Assembly (NCBI GenBank): GCA_003116995.1
Contig: BDSL01000003.1
Span: forward strand, 2,542,001-2,606,000
Origin: Yamagishiella unicocca
Taxonomy: Eukaryota; Chlorophyta; Chlorophyceae; Chlamydomonadales; Volvocaceae
Length of the DNA stretch: 64,000 nucleotides
Direction of reading: 5' to 3'
The notes beneath the pieces are model-generated. The model was not told the DNA's origin. It searched no databases and was given only the letters and a program-made list of their open reading frames with translations. Positions 1 to 10,500 of the stretch are shown here, in pieces. Made by a program: the position numbers and the translations under genes. Within the stretch, counting starts at the first letter, position 1. Every line of letters begins with the position of its first letter.

Positions 1-469
1 CCCAAACAAAGGACTCACAGCTTTCGCCTACAGGCAGCCGCGCTGCACCTGCAGGTACCAGGGCAGAGGCCCTGGTAAAGGCCGCTGCCAACGCAGCGGT
101 ACACGCCGATCCGCAGCTGTTCTAATTACCTGGCTCTAGGAACGCATTATTTCGTGCAACGATCGCGCTTGGTAGGCCCCATCCCCTCTTGCTTTGTGTG
201 CGTCCATCCCCAGCTGACGCGCGAAGCTCGGCTCTGGGTACCGCCTTTCAAGGACACCCGCAAATACTGTTGTTCGGACCACAATTTGAGTGGGGCTCTA
301 AAGAGTCGAGATTTGGCTTCCATCCGGCGCACGACAACCCCGCCGCAACGCAGGCATCGCACGTATCCCGTATTCACGCCCATTATCGCCTGCTTATGTT
401 CTCCGACGTGTACCCTTTTATTATGCTAATCTACTTAACTAGCTAATTAATAGGTAAACTTAGAAAAAA
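1..469. other. Upstream flank of the RING gene
   Basis: No gene is recognised here. The last 60 bases before the start codon are AT-rich (taattaataggtaaactta) and run into a short A-tract directly before the ATG at 470, as expected for a 5' leader. ORFs of 78-91 codons on both strands overlap each other and show no motif, so I do not call them. The first 120 bases could belong to a neighbouring gene outside the window. Confidence 0.4.
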
Positions 470-3400
470 ATGCGGAAAGCTCAAAAAGGCCAAGCTAAGA
501 CGAGCCTAAAGGACTTGCTGGCGCAGCATCCGGAGCCGAAAAGGAATGATTGGACGAGTGGTAAGCGATGTTTAGAGACGCCAGCGCTTACATTTGTGTC
601 TTGACGTCCCAGCGCGGCGTGGGGCGTGCCTTGGTGTTTGCCAGCCCCTCAAATCTCGCTTGCTACCCATTACAACGATGTTTACCGATTAGACAGGGCG
701 GTAATGACTGACCGCCCTGCTGGTTCGGTCGCCGACTTGGTCATGACACTTCCCGTCCCTGCGAAACCTTTTGCACAGGCCGCCCGAACGTCCCTCCAGG
801 TGGTACTCAAGAGTTTCCAGAATACGATCCTCGGGCCTTTGAGTCCAGCTCCGAGGACGATGAAGCGGGGCCCGGCGCCGGCGGGGCCTTCGCCATCCTC
901 GCGGCTATGAACGGCGACGCCGAGGGCGATGACGGCGATTGGGTCGCTGCAGTACCGCGAAACAAGAAAAGAGCACCCGGCTCGGGGGCGGGCCCATCAG
1001 CTGCGCCCGCGCCGACCGTCGCAGCGGCCCCCGCTGCCCGGCGGCCTGCGGCCGCCCCCGCCCCCGCCTCCCGCCCCGGAGGCTTCTCAGCGGCACCCGT
1101 TTCTCGCGTCGCCGGGGGTTCAGGCGCCGGATCTGGATCCGCAGCGGGCCGAGCGCCGTACTCGCTCGCGCCGGCGGGTGGTCCTGGGCTCCGCTCGCCC
1201 CGGCCTCAGACCCACGACTCGGAGGGGCGGCCCGTGTCGGACACCTACTACCAGACCTTCCAATTGGTGGGCTAGTGGGCGTCAAATGCGCGGGAGGGGT
1301 CTGGATCGCGGCGCCGCTCGGGTGCTGCCGGGTGCTGAGGTGGCTGCCAGGGGGGGTTTGGTAAGAGAATCCGCGAATTGGGTGCACGGGGGGGTGCACC
1401 CTACATCCCCTCCGGCCTCGGGTCGATGTGTCGATGTGGAATGAAGTGGGTCGGAAGGTGCTGGGACCTTCACGGGAGGAAGCGCAGGCTGGTTGCGGGT
1501 TTCGGGCGATCTGGGTGCGGGGTTGAGGGGATGAGGGGTTGCGGGGGTGAGGGGATGAGGGGGTGAGGGGTTTTGACGGGAGGGGGGCCAGGGGGCGGCC
1601 AAGAAATGCGCCTTGGTGCCCGAGCCAGGTAGCGGGGCGGGGCAGGCGGGAGGCGACAGCCGCTGTGGGGGGTGCTGGCGCCGGGTTTCGGAGCAGTGAC
1701 CGCCGCCCTGCGAGTTGCCACCCGCTCCGCCCACTCCACCCAGCATCGTGTACATGGCTCCGGGCTTGGGACCTCCTCCCCGACGGTTTCTCTCACGTAC
1801 ACGGGTCTTCCTTGCAACCTCCCCGACGCGCCCTCACCCCCCCGGGCCCGACGCCACCCCTTCCGGCCCCCCCTCCTCCTGCGGTGTTTTAAACACCCCT
1901 CCTCCCGCGGTGTTTTAACCCCCCCTCCTCCCGCGGTGTTTTAAACACCCCTCCTCCCGCGGTGTTTTAAACCCCCCTCCTCCCGCGGTGTTTTAAACAC
2001 CCCTCCTCCCGCGGTGTTTTAAACACCCCTCCTCCCGCGGTGTTTTAAACCCCCCTCCTCCCGCCGGCTGCCCCCAACCCCGCCCCCGCGACCAGGTCTA
2101 CCGCAACGCCCACGGCGCCGTGTGCATGAAGTTCCACAAGACAGATGTTGTGACGGTGAGGCCTTATGTGTGTTTTGGGCGGGGGGACCGAAGGGGGAAA
2201 GCGGGGGGCGTGTGCGGAGGTGGGCGGAGGAGAGCAAGGGGGGCGGTCGCAGGGGTGGGGGGGGCATGTACGGAAGTCGGTGGGGGGGGGCGCATAAAAA
2301 CCGTTTACGCGACGGGACAGGTGCGGGGGGGCGAAGAAACCCGGAGAGACCCGGGGGAGATTAAACCCGGTAAAATCCGTGTAAGCGACCTGGGAGGAGG
2401 GGGCGAATTAAATGGCGAGTAATTGGGAACATGTGTTTGAGGGGTGGGCTGAGAGGGAACGGTTGCGGGGCTGGGGGGACGGGGTGACTGTTAGTGTGGC
2501 GCGGGGGGTGGCATAAGGCCCGGTTGCACGGCATAGGAGGCAAGGAGGACGGAAACTAGTCGGCAAGTAGTATTGGGGAGGTGGCATGGCATAAGGACCG
2601 GTTGCACGACATAGGTATAATCGCTGGCGGCAGGGGGCGGCGGGGGGGGGTGCGAGCTGGACTCTGGTGTTGGCGGTGGCCGCATCGAGGCGGGGCGCGA
2701 GCGGCTGGGAGGCGGAGTGGCGGTAACACGGGCGGAAGTATCAGTGGTTGTAACACGGGCGGAAATATCAGTGGCGGTAACACGGAGCGATCACGGGTGG
2801 CGGACGCCGCCGATCGCCTGCGGCCCGATCCGCTAGGAACGAGGGAGGGCGGGAGGAGGAGGGCGGGAGGGAGGGAGCGGGGAGTGACCCGCACGTCGGC
2901 ATGGCTTGACTCATGCCACCGTCGTACACGCCATACACACACCCCTTGATTTGTCGGCATGGCTTGACTCACGACACCGTCGTACACGCCATACACACAC
3001 CCCTTGGTTTGTCGGCCGTGGACTGACGAATCCTCAAAACCCCTCAGGTCCGCCTCAACGGCGACGTCGTGGTGACCAGCGGCGGCTTCCGCACCCGCAC
3101 CACCTTCTGCTCGGTGGCGGAGGCGCTGGAGCCGCTGGGACTGCTGCTGCACAGCTCGGGAGGCGACGGGCGCGGCGACTGGTTTGTTGTGCTGGCGGAC
3201 GGCAGCAGGGTGGAGTGGGAGGACGGGCTGGTGCTGCCGGCGGCGTCGCCGGAGGAGCGGGGGCGAGGGGAGTGGCTGCTCGCGGCGTACAGCGGCGGCG
3301 GCAGGAGCGGCGCAACGGTGGATGTGCGGAGGGCGGGGCCGGCTCCCGCGGCGGATGCAGGTGGGTGAGAGCGTGTTTGTGTGTTTTGGGGGGGAGGGGG

Positions 3401-4561
3401 AAGGGGCGAGGGGGGGGGCGAGGGGGGGGAGGGGGAGAGGTTATCGGAGAGGTGGGGTGGGTGGGCGTAGCGGCGGGGGTGCTGGGGTGGGGGGCGGGGT
3501 GCTGGCGAGGGGGAAGAGTTGTGTGTATTTAATTGCTGGGAGAGAAGGGGGATATCACGGATTGGGGGGGAGGGGCGTGAAAACCGTTCACACGATAAAG
3601 ACAGGATAGTGGGCGCATGGTCGGCGGACGGGAGGGGAGGGGAGGGGGGTTGGGGTTTCGGTGGATGGATGGGGCCCTCCTCGCGGGTGTGTATTGGGGT
3701 GTGGGGTGGCAGAGTTTTGGGGTTCTCTGTGTCGTACGCAGGCCGCAGGTGGGGGCGCACCGCTTGCCAGCCAGCCTATCACACCCCCAGCCACACCCCC
3801 AGCCACACCCCCAGCCACACCCCCAGCCACACCCCCAGCCATACCTCTTGATTGCACCTGTCGACGCACTGATCCACCTCCGTGGCCCACCCACCCCGCA
3901 CATCGCCGCCGTCCATAACTGCGCCAGCTTCCACCCCACACCGCCGCTTCCCCTCAAACTCCACCTAACCCAGCCCCGCCCCCCACCCCACCCCGCCCCG
4001 CTCCCCCCATCCGTCCCCCCCGCTCCCCTCATAGGCCCCGGCCGACCACTCTTGGGCCCCACTCCCACCAGCGGCGCCGCTGCCAGGCCCCCCACCTTCA
4101 CCCCCGCCCCCGGCCCCGCCCAACCCGCCTGGTCCTACCGCTCGGCCTCCGGCGTCTCCGCTACCTCCTCCGCCCCCGGTGCTGCCGGCTACGCCCCCCA
4201 CCTACGCCCGCCCCCCGCCTACGGCGCCGCCGCCGGCGCCGCCGCCACCGACATGTCCTTCCCGGTCCCCGTGCCAGTGGACGAGCACGAGCACGTGCAC
4301 GTGCCCAGACCCGCGGCGCGCACCGCCAGCGAGCTGGCGGCGATGCTGGACGAGGCGCTTGCTCTCCACGACGGCGGCGGCGAGGCTCTGGACGACGAGC
4401 ACATGTGCATTGCGTGCATGGCCGCGCAGAAGACCACCATCCTCCTGCCCTGCGGACACCTGGTGCTATGTGGGCCCTGCGCCGTCGCCGTGCTGACGCG
4501 GTCCGGCATCTGCCCGATGTGCCGGGCGATGGTGGAGAGCCATGTGGCAGTCAGCGACTGA
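470..4561 (+). CDS. RING-finger (C3HC4) protein, probable E3 ubiquitin ligase
   Basis: Exons 470-560, 779-1266, 2096-2155, 3048-3360 and 4035-4561 total 1,479 nt (492 aa plus stop); each intron is GT-AG and every junction keeps phase. The C-terminus carries a C3HC4 RING: C442, C445, C457, H459, C463, C466, C477, C480, ending nine residues after a CPMC pair. This class of RING binds E2 enzymes, so a ubiquitin-ligase role is inferred from the family. Residues about 190-290 (exons 3-4) form a compact segment with alternating hydrophobic and charged residues (VVVTSGGFRTRTTF, WFVVLADGSRVEW) that looks beta-rich; I do not recognise it. The N-terminus is short and basic, then Ser/Glu/Asp-rich, then Ala/Pro/Gly linker. 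The start at 470 is chosen because exon 1 splices in phase to an open upstream extension of exon 2; a start at 907 would drop about 70 residues. Confidence 0.85.
1870..2064. repeat. 27-bp minisatellite in RING intron 2
   Basis: About seven copies of a 26-27-bp unit cctcctcccgcggtgtttta followed by aacaccc. Each unit contains the palindrome GTGTTTTAAACAC. The array lies wholly in intron 2 (1267-2095). Confidence 0.9.
3780..3842. repeat. 12-bp tandem repeat (acacccccagcc)n
   Basis: Five copies in RING intron 4 (3361-4034). The array is open in several frames, which creates a false long ORF running through the intron into exon 5. Confidence 0.9.
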
Positions 4562-4735
4562 GGGGAGGGGGCCGCGGGCGGGGGCGCCGTCGGCCTAGCT
4601 GGGGCCGAGGTCGCTTGTGTGTCGTGCAGCGGTGGAGAGCCATGTGGCAGTCGGCGACTGAGAGGAGGGGGCCGCGGGCGCGGGCGCGGGCGCGGGCGGT
4701 CGGCTGGGGGCGAGGTTGCTTGTGTGTCGTACGGC
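4531..4735 (+). repeat. Tandem duplication of the 3' end of the RING coding region
   Basis: The last ten codons, the stop and about 70 bases of 3' UTR (from 4531) are repeated once, about 98 bases downstream (from about 4630), with a few substitutions. The duplicate follows the real stop and is untranslated. Confidence 0.85.
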
Positions 4736-7583
4736 GGTGGAGGGAGGGAGGGACGGGGGAGGAGGCAAGCAGGAAGGAGGAGGAGGAGGGGGAGGAGGAG
4801 GACCCAAGGGAGTGTGGGAGAGGATACCTGGTTAAACGAACAGAGGACCGGGGGGAGGGGTTACAGAAAAGAACCGGGTCCTGTGTTCGTGTTCCAGCAG
4901 GGGTGGCGGATGTGTGTGTGTGTTTTGTCGGTGTGTATTGAGCTGTGTGCGCTTGTGTCGGTGGCGGGAGGAGTTGCTCGTTCGCTCGCTCTTCTGGCCC
5001 ATGCTGGGGCAGCAGGCGAATGGAGAGGGGAGGGAGGGGGACGAGGGCTGAGGAAAGCCCGTGGACTAGAAAGCCGAGTAGGAAACCGGGGGCCGGGGAG
5101 GGCGGGTGGCATCAAGACCGGCTACAGGACACGGGGAGGGAGGGGGATTACAGAAAAGAAACGGTTACTTGAGGGAGGGGGAGGGGGAGCGGGAGCGGGA
5201 GGGGGGTCGTGGCAAGTGATTGGTGCAGGATCTTGGCTGGACTGACTTGGAGGCGTTGCGTGGTGACAGTTAGTCCGTTAGCAAGTAAGTCCAGCCTTGA
5301 AAGTGTGTTCGGACGATGCTAGCGATCGAAATAATTCATATCTATGTGGCTGGTCGACGCACTTGGAAAGTTGGAATGGAGCCCACAGGGGCGGGCCGGG
5401 GCGGCCATCACGCCGGAGGGGTCTCGGGGAGGCCCCCACCATCGCCGCCGCCACTCCGCCACGTGAAATTGGGCTGGACCGTACGGAAATATCGTACTTT
5501 CGCCCTCACCTGGTTCGAAATCGGCCGTCGGGACCTCGCGGCCACGTGCGGCCATCGGGACCTCAGCCACGCTTGGCGGCGGGGGGCCCGCTGGGGGGTT
5601 GGGTGTGGGGCGGCGGGCATTGTCGTTCACCGGTTTGGTGGCTCGGTGGTGCTCCGAAACCACCGGCTCAGGGCTGTCTGACCGAGTCCCCCCACTAATC
5701 TGGCTGAGAGTGGACGGAGAAACAGACCGAGGCAGGTGGAAGCATGTATTCTTCGGCTTCTGGCTTCTGGGTGGAGCTGCAGTGGAGCTCGGCTGGTTGG
5801 GGGCGCGTGCAGCGGCGCCAGCGCAGCCAGCCATGTACCGTGTTGCCGGGTCAGCTGTCGGTATGCCGCGCGCCGCACAGACAAACAAGCTTGGTTTTGA
5901 ACGAACCCCGCCGCAACAAACGGCGGCGAGCCTTGCCTCTGTCCGTTTGCTGCTGCGCGCACCGGGCGGCTGCTGCGGCAGGGAGCCGTGTGAGCCTGTG
6001 TGTGTGGTGTGTGTGCGCGTTCGTGGGGTGGGGGGTGGAGGTGAAGTTCCACGACCCACGGGTCGCTGTGCGGATTGGTTGCCGTCGTACGGGCTGGACG
6101 AGGAGCGCGCATGGCAGCGGATGGCTCCCACGATGCTGAACACGAGGTGGCGTTGGGGCGGTCGGGAGTCGGGCAGTGGGGGGCGCATCGCGCAGCGTAG
6201 GGCGTCCGTCGCTTCCCTCACCGCCCGCTCGATTGGCGAGCAGGGCATGGAGAAAAATAAGCGGTGAAGGGAGGGGAGGGGGTTGCAAGGAGGCCAGGCC
6301 GCTGCGGCGGGGAGGGGAGTGGCCTGGGTGAGAGAGACGCCGCTACCCTGTCCTCGCTGTCATGATGCTGTCTCCCATTGCCTTTCCTCTTGTCACATCG
6401 CGCGCTACTCCAAGCGCCCAGCTTCCGTTCAGCCCTCGACCTGCCGCCTCTTCAAACTCCAACCCCCCTGCTCCGATTCGGCTGCCCGTTTGACCTGCAT
6501 CCGGAGGCTCGATGAGGACATGCGTACCGTGCACCGCCAGAGCAAGGAACTCCCGACCGGCGCCCACAGGCCCTAGCCACTGGATCACGCCTCGGGTTGC
6601 GCTTAACATAAAAGTTACCAAATCTCGCCGGACATGACCAGCAGACGTGGTGGCCTGATGAACCTGAATGTGGTCGTACACGCGGGGGCAGGTGGCACGT
6701 GCGAAGGCGCGTGATGCGGGTTGCGAGGAGGTTTGATCGACAGTTCGCACAGTTGATGACGACGTACGTGAGCTCGGGGCTGACACGTGTAACTACAGTT
6801 ACTACTACGTGTTGTGCGGGCCACCCACGGGTCTTCCTCGAACCCCACCCAGCATGCACCTTAGAACGTCTGTTCTAAACGTTTTTTCCTGGCATCCCCG
6901 GGTCTTCCTTGAAAACCCACCGCACCGCACCGGGGTATCTCTGGCAAGGATGGCGGAACGACATGACACCCCGCCCACCGCCGGCATCACCACGTCAGCA
7001 TGTCGTACACAGGAAGCTTCCCCCGAAACCCTCGACCCGGCCCATTCGTCTGTCGAGAAAGCGCGTCGTCGACCAGCAGCAGGGGGCCACAGCATAGTTG
7101 CTGCATATGACGAAGATGACGTGTGGATGAGTCATCCCGGTGTGCGATGCCTATCATGCGTATTGGACCGGGGAGGTGCCGTCCCCAACCCCACCCGCCA
7201 CCCAATCAGCAGCGCTGCTGCGCCCGACACGCGACACCCGACACTTAGCCAGTTCCTAGTTCCTTCCTGACGCGAAGCCGCGCCACGGGGGGAGCGGAGC
7301 GAGCAACCACCACCACCACCGAGCAACCACCACCACCACCGAGCAACCACCACCACCGAGCAACCGCCACCACCTAGCAACCACCACAGTATGGACGGAC
7401 CCGCTCATGATGTGTCAAGTCACAGCACACCACCACGACGCCGCCACCCACCCCATCTTCTTTAATTGTAACCCCATCTCCAGCATCCCAGCGCCACCGC
7501 CAGCATCCCAGCACCGCCCGCTGCCGCCTTATGAACCAAACCATGAACCAATCAATCAACCAATCAACCAACCAACCAATCAA
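4562..7583. other. Convergent intergenic region between the RING and P450 genes
   Basis: This holds the 3' regions of two genes that point toward each other. A 309-codon minus-strand ORF (5319-6248) shows no motif and is not called. Around 6830-6905 there is a copy, in reverse orientation, of the cgtggatgcc...accgtttagaacagacgtt repeat module found in introns elsewhere. A (gagcaaccaccaccaccacc)n run lies at 7300-7385. No clear poly(A) signal was found for either gene. Confidence 0.5.
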
Positions 7584-10500
7584 TCAGTCGCGCGCAGTCA
7601 GCACCAGCCGCAGCCTCCTGAGCTTGGTGGTGACCGCCACCTGCGTCAGCAGGGCGGTGTCGGCGGCCGATACGCCGCCCGTCGCCGCCCCCGCGCCCGT
7701 CCCCGCCCCCGCGCCCAGGTCCCCTCCCGGGTGCATGTCAGGGTGCAGGGCCACCCGATAGCGACTCAGCAGCAGCGCCGTCACTGCGCGCACGACGGTG
7801 ATGCCGAAATTCTGTGTGGCGGATCGGGGAGGTAGGGGGTGGCGGGGCAGGCTGAGGGGTTTCGCGGAAGACCCGTGGATGCGAGAAAAAGCCGTTTTAC
7901 AACGGACGTTTTGAGATGCATGCTGGAGAACTGGGTATTGAGAGGAAATCTCGTGTGCCAGCACTTCAAGGTAAAACCGATTAGGGAACGTCTGGTACAC
8001 GCGGCGCGCGGGCGGGGTTAGCTCGCTACCTGGGAGCTCCCAGCTGAGGGCGCGGGGGCCCCCAGGGGTGTCACTAGGGTCACACGGGTACATGGGTACA
8101 TGGGTACATGGGTACATGGGTACATGGGTACATGGGTACATGGGTACATGGGTACACGGGTACATGGGTACATGGGTACATGGGTACACGGGTACATGGG
8201 TACATGGGTACATGGGTACATGGGTACACGGGTAGTGGGGTCCGCGCGGGTCGCTGTTCTGACTGCCGCCCGGAGCCCCGGCTGCTCCCGCCGCACCTGC
8301 CCCACGCAGTTCTTGGGGCCCTCCCCGAAGGGCAGGAAGCGCCTTGGAGCCGGACCGTCCTCCGAGCCGCCGGCAGGGGGCCGCTGCGGCTGCCCCTGCC
8401 CCTGCGGCTGCTGCTGCCCCTGCTGTTGCCCCTGCCCCTGCGGCTGCTGCTGCTCCCCTTCCGCCGCCTGCTCCGGCTCCCTACGTGCCGCACTGCAGTG
8501 GGGGTCCCGCAGCCACCGCTCCGGCCTGCAGGGGGGGACCGCAGAGGAGGTGGGGCTCAAGAGCTGCGCCCAGTGGGGCCAGCCAGTGGGACCAGCCAAC
8601 AGTCGAGGCAGAGGCAGCCGCCTCCGCTCGGGGGCTCCCACTCGGGCCCTCCCCCACGCACACACTCGGCGTCACGCAGCACAGCGCAGCTCGCGGCCCC
8701 CGCCGCCCCCAAACGCGTCGCGCGCACGCACCTGAACGCCTCGGGCTCGTCCCAGTTGCGATCCGACATGTGTATGCCGTACACGATGGGCCAGAGCACC
8801 ACCTTGGGCGGCAGCGTGAGGCCCATCAGGCGCACGGGCCGGTCGGAGGTCCTGCCGGGGATTAGGGTTTAGGGGGAGGGATGGGGTTCGGATTAGGGTT
8901 GGGTTAGGACTTGGGTTCGGGTTTGAGTTTGGGTTTACCTCTCGCGGAGGGAGCTTCACACGGTACCGGACGACGTGATCATGATCCGAGGAAGGGCGTG
9001 TAACAAGGATCAACTAGGTGGAGGAATACAGAGGAGGAAGGATTCGAGGCGTGTGCGGCGGCCTCGTGCAGGAAGGTGCAGCTCGGACCGCTCTCTCCCC
9101 CCCTTCTGACGTGCCTAGACACACACACACACACAGCACCCTCCAGCACCCCCGCCCACCCTCCAGCACCCTCCCAGCACCCCCGCCCACCCTCCAGCAC
9201 CCCCGCCCACCCCCCACGGCCCCCACCCACCTCTGCCCCGAGATGGCTGAGGCGGGGTAGAGCCGCATCACCTCATTCACAAAGGCGTTGAGCACCGGCA
9301 GACGGGCCAGGCCATCGGGCGTGGGACAGACCCGTGGGTCCAGCCGCAACCGCGCAGCCGCCGCCTGCTCGCCCCCCCCGTCCGCCTCCTCCTCCTCCCC
9401 CTCCTCCTCCACCACGGCTCCGAAACCAAACACCCCCCCAGCCCGCAGCTCCCCCGCCACCCCCTCCTGCTGTTGGGGGTAGAGGGCGGCGGCATACCTG
9501 CGGGCGACAGCACGTGGGAGGTAGCGGTGAGAAGGGGTTTTTACACTGCTGGCGAGAAATGGTTTTGACTTTTGAGGGTTGAAGGGCATTGGGGTTTGAG
9601 GATGTATCGGCGCGGGCAGGAGAGGGGTGTGACAAGAGAACTGACTTCCGGGGTTTTAGGAGGGCGGGCGGAGAGCGCGCGGGAGTGGGGAAGGGGGCGG
9701 AGAAGGACGGTTTGGGGAGGGAGGGAGGGGGCTGGGCTGGGTTGGATTGGGCTCCGGAGCCGTATGGAGCCGTCCCCGCCCGGGCCGTCCCAGCCGGGCA
9801 CTCCACCGTACTAGCCTTTCGCATGAGCCGCTCTCGTCGTAGCTGCCTGCATCCAGCCCCGCCGCCCCCTCCCTGGACCATCACCTTCACCGCCCTCGGT
9901 TTGTCGGCCGTGGATTCGCGGATTCTCTTATCAAACCTCCCCCAAACGTCCTCCCTGGACTCACAGGCACCACCCGACAGTCGATGCGGTGGTGTCGAAC
10001 CCCGCCGTAGTGAACATGCCCACTGCGAGGGCAGGGGAGGAAGGCGGGGGATGGAGGGGTGGCGTGAAACCCAATTACCTGTTTATTTGAAACCCTGGGG
10101 GTTGGGGGGTTGGGGGGGCCCATAAGAATCGTTTTCGCGACAGGGGCAGGATTGTTGGCGCACGGTCGTCGGACACCGGTTTTGTGGGCGCATGCTGGAG
10201 GGGGGGGAGAGGGGGGGAGAGAACACGACACAGGAGGGGAGCAGCCGGGCCCGAGGAGTGGCAGCGTGCAGGGAGGGCTACGAGGGCCCTATGCATTCTC
10301 TCACTCCCTCCCCTTCCCCGGCCCCTTCCTAACCCCTACCCCCCCCACTTCGGAACCCACCCTCGCCGCGCAGCTGCACGGGCGTGAGGCGGCGGCCGGT
10401 GGTCTGATGACGCAGCCGGTGCAGGCAGGCCCACAACAGGGTGTTGTCGGAGGAGGGGGCGGGACTGGGGTGGGGCGGGAGGAGAGTGGGGGCGGGGAGC

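Noticed and set aside
5319..6248. Minus-strand ORF of 309 codons
   Set aside because: Composition is that of random GC-rich DNA, with no motif, splice partners or signals; it lies in a convergent intergenic region.
8080..8665. ORFs with (VPMYPCTH)n
   Set aside because: Translation of the 8-bp microsatellite in P450 intron 11, partly fused by read-through to real P450 exon 11.
9790..9835. Segment reading GSYDESGSCERLV as the P450 I-helix exon
   Set aside because: It is in phase but too short. The exon at 10022-9965 gives a canonical AGFDTTAS motif, fits the flanking phases and restores normal helix length.
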